A stretch of 64,000 nt of DNA from the NCBI RefSeq assembly GCF_900497805.2, contig NW_020953951.1:2131190-2195189 (forward strand), written 5' to 3'. The notes under the pieces were generated by a model that worked only from the letters and a program-made list of their open reading frames with translations, had not been told where the DNA came from and made no database searches. Shown piece after piece: positions 23,431 to 35,079 of this stretch (position 1 is the first letter of the stretch; each line of letters begins with the position of its first letter). A program made the position numbers and the translations under genes. Source of the DNA: Vombatus ursinus. Taxonomy: Eukaryota; Chordata; Mammalia; Diprotodontia; Vombatidae.

Positions 23431-23834
23431 ATATGGAATAATAGAATTAAAATTATCAACATGAAAACGATATATCCACAAACTTCTGGCAAGAAAATGA
23501 GAGACATTAGTACTCTGTCAAAAAATATAATTGCTTTATTCCAAATAAGGAATAACATCACAGTTGCATTTGGATTGGTTAGGGAAAAGCAATAATGTCT
23601 AGCTTCAGCCACTGCCCTAAATATCAGAAAGATAATTCTTTCTGTTATAGAATTGTACATAATGAGTTTATAGAAACTTCTAGTTTAATCTCAGTGTGAG
23701 GAAGCCAGAATGATTTAGCTCAGTTTACATAGCTTGTTATTACTAGAATTGAGATATAAACTCATGTTTCTTTATTCCTAATCCAACATGCTTTATTATT
23801 CCATATATAGGCACAAATTTAAGGCTGTAGTAAT
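23431..23834. other. Mostly unassigned, possible SINE trace
   Basis: A weak MIR-like reverse trace at ~23715-23810. Nothing else recognised. Confidence 0.35.
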
Positions 23835-24640
23835 AGAATTATATGGACTGATGCAGAGTGAAGTGAGCAGAACCTCTAGGCAACAGTTGATGTAGTAACA
23901 GCAACATTGTAAATAGAAAATAACTTTGAAAGACTTAATAACTTCAGTCATTTTAATGACCACATACAGCTTCAGAACACTAATGGTGAAACATACTTTC
24001 CACCTCTTTGAGGAAACATCATGAGCTTTAGGTGCAGAATGAGATATATTTTTAAAAAATATAATAGAATGAAGTTTTGATAGCAGTTAATGTAAAGTAC
24101 TGAATTTGGGTTCAATCAATCCAACAGTTGTACATATCTAGGATGGAAGAGATATGGCTAGATACCATTAAAAAAACCTAGGGGTTTGTGAAAGCACAAA
24201 TTGAGGCATCAAGAATGATCTTAATACATTTTTCCCCTGATATGTATTTCTCAGCCCTATAAATTTCAGTCAGAAAGAGGAAAAATACCTAAGAATTCAT
24301 GTTACACGGGACGCACTTTTCACTTCTAGACATGACAAGTACAACACAAATTTATTTTACTTGGCTACAATTTGGTTACAGTGGAGGACTTTTATTTGGA
24401 GTGGGTGGGTTGGCAGGAACTGTGGGAGCTGATGATAGTGTTTGGGAAAAAAAGTGAAGTGAAGAAAGAAAAGAGCATCAATGAAACATTTAGAATATAC
24501 TGAGAGAAGGCCAGAGTGTGGTTTAGAGGAGGACAAGCTGTACTGTGTTGGTATTATCCATGTTAATTTTAATTTAATGACTCTGGTGGATGTATTTTGA
24601 CTTGTTTTGGATACTTTGTCTATAAATGCCATTTAAGATT
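23835..24640 (+). mobile_element. Old L1 3' end
   Basis: Forward L1: gactgatgcagagtgaagtg and gcagaacctctagg, then 3'UTR with aatttattttacttggctac and the GT-rich end at 24395-24450. 5'-truncated and diverged. Confidence 0.68.
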
Positions 24641-24984
24641 GAATGTAGTATCTTTGTGGTTTCATTTACACTTCACTTTTTCTGGCCTTTATGTATGGAA
24701 ATGTTTGTGTTGGTTGATTGCATAGTCCATAATAACTTTTTAAAGTTTGGTTTGATGATAAAACCTAGTAAGTAGAATTTAATGAATAATTGTCGAAATG
24801 GAAAAAACTTGTTAATGATGTATAAAAATCTCTGCTTTTTAATCCTGTTCTATTAAGACTTTTTTATCACTGCTTTGGATGAAGGAATGTATAGTATATC
24901 TATATCTTAGATCTGCAGAATGAAAAATATTTCAAAGGGCTGTGACACTGTACTGGATCTAATGCTTTGAATTTTAGTATCATC
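24641..24984. other. Unassigned stretch
   Basis: No recognised repeat. Confidence 0.4.
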
Positions 24985-25205
24985 AAGTCCTATACTTGAA
25001 TTAAAAAGAGCTTCACAGGCTCAGGACCAGGGAGATGCTACTTCAGTCTTAACGGTTTTAGTTAGATGTGATGTAAATATAAATTAGAAGTATGACAGTG
25101 TAGGCAAAAAAAGCAAATGTGATCTCAGCTTTATTAATAGAGGTCTGGTGTCCAAATGAGGGAGGAAGTATTCCTGCTGTTAACTTTCTCCCATTCCTGA
25201 CATAT
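24985..25205 (+). mobile_element. L3/CR1, left half, split by L1
   Basis: Forward L3: gcttcacaggctcaggacc, gcaaatgtgatctcagcttt, gaggtctggtgtccaaatga. It continues at 27976 beyond the L1. A short SINE trace (25215-25265) lies between this half and the L1. Confidence 0.7.
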
Positions 25206-26445
25206 ATTGGCTTGATGAGCCTGGGTGTATCACTTAACCTCTTAGGGCCCCAGGAAACTCTCTAAACTTGTAATTTCTTTATTAAAATATTTTCTTTTAT
25301 TTTTCAGTTGCATGTAAAATCTTTTAAGATTCATTTTTAAAATTTTGAGTTGCAAATTCTCTCCTGCCCTCCTTTCCCCCTCTCCACCTTCAATGAGAAG
25401 CTAAGCAATTTGATATATATTATAGTTATACATGTGAAGTCTTGCAAAACACATTTCCATATTAGTTGTGCTGTGAAAGAAAACACAAACCAAAAAACTC
25501 CACGAAAATAAAGTAAAAAAAATATGCTTCAATCAGCATTCAGATTCTATCAGTTCTTTCTCTGAATGTGGGATAACATTTTTCATCATGAGTCCTTCAG
25601 ATTTGTCTTAGATCATTGTATTGCTGAGAATAGCTGAGTCATTCACAGTTGATCATCATACAATATTGCTATTACTTTGTTCAATGTTTTCCTGGTTCTT
25701 CTCACTTCACTTTGTATCAGTTCATGTAAGTCTTCCCAGGTTTTCCTGAAAGCATCTTGCTCATCATTTCTTATAGTACTATAGTATTCCATCACAATCA
25801 TATACCATAATTCCTTAAGCCATTCTCCAATTGGTGGGCATCCCCTCAATTTTTGTTTTATTGCCACCACAAAAAAAGAGCTGCTGTAAATATTTTTTAC
25901 TTATAGGTTCTTTTTTAAAAAATCTCTTTGGGATACAGACTTAGTAGTGTTATTGCTAGATCAAAAAAGGGTATGCATAGTTTCATAGCTCTTTGGGCAT
26001 AGTTGCAAATGCTCTCCAGAATGGTTAGATCAGTTTACAACTCCACCAACAATGTGTTAGTGTCCCATTTTTCTTACATCCTTTCTAATGTTTGTCATTT
26101 TCTTTTTCTGTCATATTAACCAACCTGGTAGGTGTGAGGTGGTACCTCAGAGTTGTTTTAATTTGCCTTTTTCTAATTAATAGTGATTTAGAGTATTTTT
26201 TCATATAACTATAGATAGGTTTGATTTCTTTTTCTGAAACCTGCCTGTTCATATCCTTTAACTATTTATCAATTGGGGAATGACATATATTCTTATAAAT
26301 TTGACTCAGTTCTTTATATATTTGTGAAATAAGAACTTTATCAGAGAAACTTGCTGTAAAATTTCCCCCCAGTTTTCTGTTTTCCTTCTAATCTTGGCTG
26401 CATTGGTTTTGTTTGTGAAAAATCTTTGTAATCAAAATTTGTAAT

Positions 26446-26461
26446 CAAAACTGTAATAAAA
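26446..26461 (+). repeat. Target-site duplication of WSINE, left copy
   Basis: CAAAACTGTAATAAAA, matched with two mismatches by CAAAATTGTCATAAAA at 26616-26631. Confidence 0.82.
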
Positions 26462-26615
26462 TGGCAGCTAGGTAGCGCAGTGGATAGAGCACCGGCCCTG
26501 AAGTAAGGAAGACCTGAGTTCAAATCCAGCCTCAGACCAAACACTTGGCACTTACTAGCTGTGTGACCCTGGGCAAGTCACTTAACCCCAACTGCCTAAG
26601 GGGGGGGGGGAAACC
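26462..26615 (+). mobile_element. WSINE with a poly-G tail
   Basis: Full short SINE: ggcagctaggtagcgcagtg head, tgagttcaaatccagc B-box region, gtgaccctgggcaagtcac. The end is a run of 11 G (26600-26610) instead of poly-A. Flanked by a 16-bp near-perfect duplication inside L1. Confidence 0.93.
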
Positions 26616-27975
26616 CAAAATTGTCATAAAAATATGTATAATCAAAATTACCCATTTTACTTCTCATAATGTTCTCTATATATTGTTTGGTTATAAATTC
26701 ATCCCTTCTCAATAGATCTGAAAGGTAAACTATTCCATGCTCACTTAATTTGCTTATAGTATCACCCTTTATGTCTAAATCATGTACCCATTTTGACCTT
26801 ATATTGGCATATGGTATGAGATGTTGGTCTATACCTAGTTTCTACCAAACTGCTTCCCACTTTTCCCAGCAATTTTTGTCAGATAGTGAGTTCTTGTCCC
26901 CAAAACTTAGATCTTTGGGTTTGTCAAATACTAGATTACTATGTTCATTTACTACTGTGGCTTGTGTAGCCCATCTATTCTGCTGATCAGTCCACCCCTC
27001 TGTTTCTTAGCCAGCACCAGATTGTTTTGATGATTTCTAATACATTATTTTGATGCTTTATAATACAGTTTGAGAGCTGGTACAGCTAGACCACGTGGTC
27101 TTCCTTAACATTTTTTTCATTGATTCCTTTGATTTTTTACATTTTTCTTTCAGATGGATTTTGTTACTATCTTTTCTAGCTCTATTAAATAATTTTTTGG
27201 TAATTTGATTGTAAATTAATTTAGGTAGAATTGTCATCTTTATTATATTGGCTCAGCCTAACCAGGAGCAGTTAATACTTCTCCAGTTGTTTAGATCTGA
27301 CTTTATTTGTATGAAAAGTGTTTTGTAATTGTGTTCATACAGTTTCTGGTCTTGTTTTGGCAGGTAGGCTCCCAGTACTTTATATTGTGTGTACAGTTAT
27401 TTGAAATGGAATTTCTCTTTCTATATCTTGCTGCTGTATTTTGTTGGTAATATATAGAATACTAATGATTTATGTGGGCTCATTTTATATCCTATAACTT
27501 TGCTAAAGTTTTTAATTATCTCCATTAGTTATTTAGTTGATTCTCTAAGTGTATCATCATATTGTCTCTGCAAAGTAATAGTTTTGTTTCTTTGTTGCCA
27601 ATTCTAATTACTTCAAATTTCTTTTTCTTCTCTTGTAGTTATAGCTAGCATTTCTAGTACACTATTGAGTAATAATGATGATAATAGGCATCCTTGGTTT
27701 AACCCTGCTCTTTTGTCAAAAGCTTTATCTTCATCTGTTAAGGTAATCATGTGATTTTTTTGTTGTTTTTGTCATTTGTGTGGTCATATGTTGACCATAT
27801 GTTGGTAGTTATGTTGATAGTTTTACTAATATTGAACCAGCCCTGCATTTCTGGTGTAAATCACACCTGGTTATAATGTATATAAGCTTGTAATTTGAAA
27901 AACAATTTCTGATCTATGTTGTTGGATGTATTTTCTTTACTATTAATTTTCTAGACCAGTTGAATCACAGGTCTA

Positions 27976-28120
27976 GAGCACTCTCCCCTAATCAAATAAT
28001 ATTGTATTTAGTTCTGAATTTAGAAAGCACGTTGACAAATACTAAAGTTTGTACAGAGGAGAGTAGACATGAGGGCTCTTGAAACTATGCCATGAAAGAC
28101 TGATTGAAAATAGCTGAGAA
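27976..28120 (+). mobile_element. L3/CR1, right half
   Basis: ctctcccctaatcaaataat, tatttagttctgaattta and gtttgtacagaggagagt continue the L3 line broken at 25205. Confidence 0.7.
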
Positions 28121-28835
28121 TATTTTTTTTGTGAGGGGGTATACATCTTTTCACAGATAACAATTGTAAGAACGTTTTTCTATAAATAGTTTTTTCTGCA
28201 TAGGATTCAGAAATCATATGTAAGTATATAATTTAAAGCTTCCTCAGGCTTCCATGTTCTTTGGACTCATCAGAAGATTCTGTGTTTGAGGAAGTAGGAT
28301 AATAAATATCTAATTATAGCTCATTTTTGTTGGCCAAAAAGTGCTTGCTCAAACCAGAGCTGGTCAGTGTCTGTTTCCATTCCATAAGTATACAAAATGA
28401 TTAGTGAATTGTCTCTTATTGCTGCTCACTCTCTTTGCTGTGTTATTACATTGATTTTACAAAATCTGTGGTACCTGTCCTTTTAGAGCTTTCATTGTAG
28501 GCCTGGATGACATCCAATGAAAATGACCTTGGTGGTGGTTTTTCTCAGGTTCATTTCCTGTGGAATGTACCAGTTGCCTGGTGGTTTAAAGTATTATACT
28601 TGGGTAAGGTGGGTGGCTTAATCTTAAGCATTTCATTTTTGAAAGGGTTGTGAAGGAGTCTGAATTGGAGGTAGTAGATATCATTGGCCAAATAAGTGGA
28701 AAATAAGATGTTGTTTCCTTGGAAGAAAAAAAGTTACAGAGCAAAAGGAGATGAGATCAAGCTTAGACTGACATGGGCAGGGATTTAGACAGTATAAATG
28801 GAGGCAGTTAGTACATTGCAACTAAAGACATAAGG
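28121..28835. other. Unassigned stretch
   Basis: About 0.7 kb with no recognised repeat or coding pattern. Confidence 0.45.
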
Positions 28836-28837
28836 TC

Positions 28838-28970
28838 GTAGATATAGAGCTGGTAAGGATATTAGGTTTCATCTCATTACACCCCTTGTTTTGTAGATGT
28901 CTCTTCAAGAAGTTAAATGACCTGCCTTTGCCTCTGAGTCCAGCACTTTTGTCTACTGCACCCCACTTAT
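28838..28970 (-). mobile_element. MIR3-like SINE fragment
   Basis: Reverse: tagagctggtaaggatatt tail, caagaagttaaatgacctgc CORE region, ctgagtccagcactttt head. Confidence 0.6.
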
Positions 28971-28984
28971 AACTTCATTTTTCC

Positions 28985-29310
28985 TGTTTGTTGCCACCAG
29001 GATAAAAACTATGCTCCCTTTTTTGGCATTTAAAGCCCATCACAGTCTGGCCCCAGTCTATCTTTCCAGGATGATATCACATTAGACATATATATTACTG
29101 GCTGTATCTTGTACAGGACATTCCATCTTCTGGCTCTATACTTTTATATAGGCTGTCCTCTCTGTTTAATTGTTTACATGTTGTTTCCTCCATTAGAATA
29201 TGAGCTCCTTGAGACAGAGACTGTAGTTTTTGCCTTTCTTTGAATCCTCAATACTTAGCACAGTTTTAGGCACATAGTAAGTACTCAGTAAGTGTTTGTT
29301 GAAACTTTTT
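28985..29310 (+). mobile_element. L2 3' end
   Basis: Forward L2: ggcatttaaagcccatcac, cattagaatatgagctcctt, acttagcacagttttaggc, gtaagtgtttgttgaaac. Confidence 0.85.
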
Positions 29311-29444
29311 CATCTCTTTTTATGCTTATTGCCAGGAAAATAAATTGAATATTACTTATTCTATTTATCATGAATACTTTTTATTTTACTATTTTTATAT
29401 TCTAATTTCTTATTGATTTATTGTTTTCCTTAAATAATTGTTTT

Positions 29445-29535
29445 AATCCAGTTAAACATTTGTTAAGTGTCTTCTATGTTAAGGCCTTGTTCTGCACATT
29501 GGAGTATATAAAGATGAACGTGGCATATACTTTTG
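29445..29535 (-). mobile_element. L2 3' tail fragment
   Basis: acatttgttaagtgtcttct and ccttgttctgcacattgg, the reverse L2 end. Confidence 0.6.
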
Positions 29536-29583
29536 TAATATTATGCATCATAGTTACCTATTTTATGTCTTATCCTACTATAA

Positions 29584-30828
29584 TAGTATTAGCAAACTTT
29601 TTCAGCAAAAAGCCAAATAGTAAATATTTTAGGCCAAGAGACAAAAGTGAGGATATTGTCTAAGTACTTCTGTAACAAAAGAGAAAATATATTTCCACAA
29701 ATTTTTATTGATGAATTTCAAAATATAACTATAATTGAATAAAACTTTTCGAAATATGGAATTACTAATGAGAGGAATGAAATTTTTTGGGGGGAGATAA
29801 CATTTTGTTTAATTGGGTTTCAAAGTTAGTATTCGTTATCAAATTTGATTGTAAATATTTATGTTAATGATGATCTGTAATGAAATTTTATTTATTTCAT
29901 TTTTGAAAATGTCTTTTTACACAAAAAGGTACTGCAAAATACTGATATCAGTCAATGAGCATGTGATTATAACTGATCCAAAAGGCTAACAGTCTTAAAC
30001 AATTTTATTTTCTCTAGACACGTTTCTTGGGCTCCTGCAGTCAAACATGATTTAATTAACTCCGCATTGGTAAACAGCTTGTTGTGCTTGACTAGCAGAT
30101 TAGCCAGTCAGAAACTTGCTTTGGTGATAGTCTCATTTTCATTTTTTAATTTTGTCAAGACATTCGGCTGTGATGAAATAGTCTTTTAAATTTTCCTTTT
30201 TTTATCTTTTTTTTTTTTTTGGACTGTAGCTTTATTGTGAGTTGGGAATATTGTGATTAGTATGCTTAGTTTGGTAATGGTAACATTTTATATTCTTTTA
30301 GCACAGGTATAGAATCATAGCATAATAAACACAATTCTTTGCCACCTAATTAAATAACAAAATAATTCATATTCCACCATGCCTTAAAAGCGCAGCATTT
30401 GAAGTCCAATTTTCTTGTTTTGATGTGATGGGTTTCTATTGGTAATAAAAAAAAAAAATCAAGGTACAGCGATATGTGTTGCACTGAAAATTCTGTCGAG
30501 TTAAAACTGTCACTATGATTTGTAGTACAGCATGCAGCTGTGGGAAGTGATGAGAGCCATATAATCTCTTTTGCAGCTCATTTGTAGCATGAAAGCAGTC
30601 ACAGACAAAAATGTAAACCAATGAACATTGATGAGTTCCAGAAAGAACCCCAAAACTTTGTTTATTGACACTAAATTTTGAGTTTTATAAAAATTTTCAT
30701 GTCATGAAATATATTTTTTTTCCAAAAAATTGTTTAAAAATATAAAAACCATTCTTAGCTTGCAGGCCATACAAAAACAGACAATGGGCTAGAATTGGCC
30801 CATGGATCATAGTCTGTTAGCCTCTTAT
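29584..30828. mobile_element. hAT-type DNA transposon remnant, ~1.24 kb
   Basis: The left end (tagtattagcaaacttttt, agccaaatagtaaatatttt) and the right end (gcttgcaggccatacaaaaa, ttggcccatggatcat, agtctgttagcctctta) are the two termini of a mammalian hAT element with inverted ends of the GGCAAAC type. The interior of about 1 kb is longer than the usual miniature form and holds a tgtagcatgaaagcagtcac block near the right end. No transposase frame is readable. The 8-bp target duplication could not be fixed by eye. Confidence 0.7.
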
Positions 30829-31225
30829 ACTAGACTATTAGAATGATATCTGATTGGTGGGACAAAATATACCCATAATTCAGTGTAAGAAAATACATTA
30901 TGATGACTACATTGAATATCTCCAAAGTTCTTTGAAAACTCTGAGGGGGGAGAGGTTACTTTTCGGCTTGATGGATCATTTATGAGATAACCACCTGAAC
31001 TGGGCCATGAGAATGGGAAATATTTCAATAAGTGAAGATGAGGGTGATGGAGATAAGTGCATTCCAGGAATAAGAATGGAAGGATGCAGGTGGAAGAAGA
31101 TAGAATGATATCTAGAAAAGATGAATAATGTACAAATACAAGTAGACAGTAGAGGAAAGGACAAGATTGGGAAATAATAAAATTTTCTTTTTGGCCATAG
31201 TACATATAGTACATAGACCAATGAG
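30829..31225. other. Unassigned, L2-like in places
   Basis: gtgcattccaggaataag near 31060 resembles reverse L2. The rest is not recognised. A 129-codon minus frame here (30825-31214) has no domain signal. Confidence 0.35.
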
Positions 31226-31227
31226 CA

Positions 31228-32325
31228 AGTAATCAATCAATAAACATGAAGCACTTGCTATGCATCAGGTACTGTATGAAGCAACAGGCATACAAAGAAA
31301 AAGGAAAAGCAGCCCCTACCCTTAGGTAGCTTATATTCTAATGGGGGAGACAACATACCTGAATCAGTATATACAACAATAAGACAGAATAGATAGGGGT
31401 AGTCTCTGAGAAGAAGGCATCAAACAGCTAGGAGGTGGGCATGGAAAGAGTTGGAAAGGCTTTCTGGATGAGGTAGCACTTAAGCTCAGTCTTCTAGAAG
31501 GCTGAGAATTCTCAAAGCCAAAGGTTAAGTAGAAGAGCATTCTAGGTATGAGGAATTAGAGTACACAGCATGGGAGATGTATTGTCACGTGCAAGAAACA
31601 ACAAATAACTCATTATTTCTTTGTAGAGTACATGGAAAGGTAAGAGAATATAAAAAGATTGGATAGGTAGGAAACAGTCAGTTTGTAAGGAGCTTTAAAT
31701 GCCAAACAGAATTTTTGTGTTTGATCCTGTATTTATAATACAGTTTATTGAGTATGGACATTACATGGCTTTATCTTCACTTTAGAAAAATCGCTTTGAC
31801 AGCTAAGTCAAGATTAGTTTGAATTGATGAGAGACCTGACACCAGCAGGACCAAGTGAAAAGCTACTGTAACCTTTTTTAATAGCCTAGGTGACAGTTGA
31901 TAAGGGCCTGGACTAGGGTGGTGGCTACATGAGTGGAGAGAAGAAGACATACGTTTTAGAGAAAGAAACTATGAGATTTGTATCTAGATTGGGATATGTA
32001 GCTTAAGAGAAAGGAATTAAGGATCACACTGAGGTTGGGAGTCTGGTAACTGGAGGGTTGGTGGTACCCTTGGTAATATCAAGGAAGTTCAGAAAGGGAA
32101 AGGTTTTGGGGGAAATATCATGAATTCTGTTTTAGACATGTTGGGTTAGAGATATCTTCAGCACTTCTAGTTCAAAATGTACAACAAGGAGTTGGTGATG
32201 TAGGACTAGAGCTGAGGAGAGAATTTAGGAATAGATACCTAAATCTTGGAATCATCTGCATAGAAATTATCTTTGAACCCGTAGAACCCGATGACATTAC
32301 CAATTGAGAGAGTATTGAATAGTGG
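31228..32325 (-). mobile_element. L2 LINE, 3' 1.1 kb
   Basis: Reverse L2 from tail (gcacttgctatgcatcagg; taatgggggagacaac) through taaatgccaaacag, ttagaaaaatcgctttgac and cctaggtgacagttg to ORF end (gttttagacatgttggg). The best-preserved long reverse L2 in the window. Confidence 0.88.
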
Positions 32326-32512
32326 CTTTTAACTTCTTTTGTGTCACTGATCCCTTTGTCAGTCTGATGACGCCAAGTGATTCCTTTTCAAAATGATGTT
32401 TTTAAGTGCAAAAAATAAAGTATGTAGTTTCTTTAATCGGTTATTTTAAAATGTAGTTATCAAAAAAATTTTTTTTAAAGTTCATAGACCCCAGGTTAAG
32501 AACTCTTGTTGT
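32326..32512. mobile_element. Small hAT-like element
   Basis: Ends tagtggcttttaacttcttt and agaccccaggttaagaact form imperfect inverted repeats. The interior gtgtcactgatccctttg and aagttcatagacccc are the usual line of this miniature element. It abuts the L2 end. Confidence 0.65.
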
Positions 32513-32599
32513 TGAGAAAAAGAAGAGTCCTAAGAATTGCCTTGGGACCTACTTTTCTTAGATACTCTATTTTTATTGTTTACATTACTCTTCAACCAG

Positions 32600-32790
32600 G
32601 TTCCCAACTTTGTGTGATATAGCACTAAGAATGCTGGTTTTGGAGTTATTGGAAGTGTATTAAAATCCCAGATCATCTATCTGCTTACCATGTCATAATG
32701 TACAAGCCATTTAAACTTCTGGTCCTCAGTCTACTCATCTGTAAAATGAGAGTATTGGACTACACGGTTGTTGCTGTTGTTGTTTTAAGT
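32600..32790 (+). mobile_element. MIR3 SINE
   Basis: agcactaagaatgctgg head, cagtctactcatctgtaaaa CORE, gagagtattggactacac tail. Confidence 0.68.
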
Positions 32791-33228
32791 CCTCTTCTTG
32801 CTCAAAATTAATTATATTGTTTGTTTTTAATTTTTAAATGTATTAATATACTTTGTTTTTAAATAACATCCATGTCCCAAACCCTAACAAATTCCCTGTA
32901 AAGTATATTGCCTGAAAAAACAATTAATCATTTAAAAGGTGGGCTATGTTCTTTAATGTTTATAGTATGGCATTAATATTGACTGTTGAGTTTGACAAGT
33001 TTTGTTATTTCTTAATGTTGACTTTATTAATATTTTTATATTGATGTTGTCACTATGTATTTTGTTCTAAAATTCTGTTTATTATTTTTGACTTCTTTCT
33101 TGCTTCCATATGATTACATATATATAATAACTTCCATTCATCTCTTCCCTATTTCCATTGCCAACACTTTATCACATGTTCTTCATTAATACTAAATTAT
33201 TATCATACTGTCTAAAGTGTTCTCTCCA
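32791..33228. other. Unassigned AT-rich DNA
   Basis: Includes a GTT-rich start and long A/T runs. No feature recognised. Confidence 0.4.
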
Positions 33229-33895
33229 CTTCTAGTCTTTTTTATCTCCTAATCCGAACTTTATATTGCTTCCAGATTAATCTTGCATGTGGACATATCT
33301 GGTAATATCATTCTTGTGTACAGAAACCTTCAGTGGTGTCGTACCTTTGCTGCCAGCTATGATCCTATATCTTTGCTTCCTTTCATAAGTTAACTCTTTG
33401 AGGAAATTGTCTATACCTGGTGCCTCCACTTCTTCTTCTCCCACTTTCTTCTATTCTCAGTGGTCTGGCTTTTGGTCCTATCATTTAACTGAAACAACCT
33501 TTTCTGAAGTTACCAGTGCTGTCTTAATTATCAAATCTAATGGACTTTTCTTTTTCCATCTTGTTCCATCTTGACCTGTCTGCAGCATTTGACGTCATCT
33601 TCTTCTAGATATCTCTCTGGTTCTTCTCTTATTTCTCTTGCTACTCCTTCTCAGTCTCTTTTGCAGAATCTTTATTCATATCATGTCTGCTACCTGTTGA
33701 TGTTCCCCCAAAGCTGTGTCATTGCCCTCCTCTCCCTGATCCCACATTATATCACTTGGTAATCTTATCAGTTCCCATGGTTTCAGTTATCAGCCTTATG
33801 CAGATAATTCCTTGATATACATATCTAGCCTCGTCCGCCAAATGGACATTTCAAACCAGATGTGCTGTAAGCACTTCATACTCAAAATGGACAAA
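33229..33895 (+). mobile_element. L2 LINE, RT region
   Basis: Forward L2 ORF2 remnants: tcttgacctgtctgcagcattt (RT block), tactccttctcagtctctttt, cagttcccatggtttcag. Its first ~110 bp (aaaccttcagtggtgtcg) come from further 3' in L2, so pieces are out of family order. Confidence 0.75.
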
Positions 33896-33899
33896 AAAA

Positions 33900-34500
33900 G
33901 AGTGAGAAGTCAAAGATAATACTTAGATTTAAGTCTGGGTAAAAATAAAGTAAAGGTGGTGTCATCAACAGTAAGAGGGAATTTTTGGGAGACAGAAGGA
34001 TTTGGGAGAAATTTTTGTTAAGAAGTTAGGGCAGGATAAGTGGATCTGAAAATCATCAGTGTAGAGATGATAACTGAATCTGTGGAAGTTGATGAATTTG
34101 CCAAGAGAAATAGTATTTAGTGAAAAGAGAAGAGGACCTATGACAAAACTTTAGGGGATACCCACACTTAATAGGTACAAACTGGATGAAGACCCAGGAA
34201 AGGAGAATAAGGAGAAGTCAGACAGGTAAGAGCAGAATAAAAACATACTAAGAACTTACTATGTGCTAGATACTATGCTTAGTACTGGAGAAACAAAGGA
34301 AAAAGCCAAATAGTCTTTGTCTTCAGGAAAGTTACATTCTATCCAAGGAGAAAACATACACAGATATAAGTTAGCATGTATATAATAGATACATAGTGAT
34401 TTTGACAAGAATGGCACTAGCAAATGCGGAGTAGGAAAAGCTTCACTTAAAGGGTGGCGGATGAGCTGAGATCAAAGAAATCAGACATTCTAAGAAGCAA
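33900..34500 (-). mobile_element. L2 LINE pieces in reverse
   Basis: 34236-34500 is an L2 3' tail (agaacttactatgtgctag). 33900-34235 is a piece from nearer the ORF end (gaaaatcatcagtgtagag). Together with 33229-33895 they form an inverted L2 pair. Confidence 0.72.
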
Positions 34501-34554
34501 GTAAGTCAATATATTTATTTCATGTATAGAAGATAGTCAATGCAGAGTCAAAGA

Positions 34555-34760
34555 TGGGAAACAGAACTGGCTTTGGAATCAGATAATGAGTACAAATCTT
34601 GTCTCTGCTTCTTGCTACATTTGTAACCTTGGGCAGACTACTTAATAGCTCTGGGCCTCAGCTCTCCAACATGTAAAATAAAAAGACTGGATTAGATAGT
34701 CTTTAAGATTTGTTCCAGCACTCAATGCAGAATTCATGAATTCATAGATTCATAGACCTG
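34555..34760 (+). mobile_element. MIR3 SINE
   Basis: tggctttggaatcagataat head, gtaaccttgggcagactac, gggcctcagctctcca, then gactggattagatagtctt tail. Confidence 0.78.
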
Positions 34761-35079
34761 TGAAATGAAATGCTGTGTATGACAGAAGGCAAAAACACCC
34801 ATTTGACTAGACCACAGAGGTTGTGAAGGAGAATGAGAATAATGTAGAATAAGATAGTTCTTATTCCCCCCTTCCTTTAGGTTCCCTTTCTTAGTGTTCT
34901 GTTCTAAAACTACCCAACCCTTTCCACTGTGCTCTCTGGAATGTCTGTTACGTAGATATAAAACTTAGATTTCATTTTATATCTTTTCCTTTCTCATTTC
35001 TAACATATTTTAATTTTGAGACCTGGCTATTTGTCCTTCGCTTTTGAAGAGAATCAGCCACATCATAGAGCGGTGTCTT
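34761..35079. other. Unassigned stretch
   Basis: No repeat recognised with confidence. Its right part may be the degraded start of the L2 that follows. Confidence 0.35.

Larger units (their letters stand above)
25275..27965 (-). mobile_element. L1, 2.7 kb, with nested WSINE
   Basis: Reverse L1 from 3'UTR (25300-25620) through the ORF2 C-terminus (minus-strand RGCPPIGEWLKELWYMIVMEYY at 25780-25860) to the RT (near 27830, gaaccagccctgcatttctgg). It is 5'-truncated in the RT region. The WSINE at 26462-26615 is younger. The whole L1 interrupts an L3. Confidence 0.9.

Noticed and set aside
30825-31236. Overlapping 129- and 86-codon minus frames
   Set aside because: No domain, low complexity, and partly L2-like DNA.
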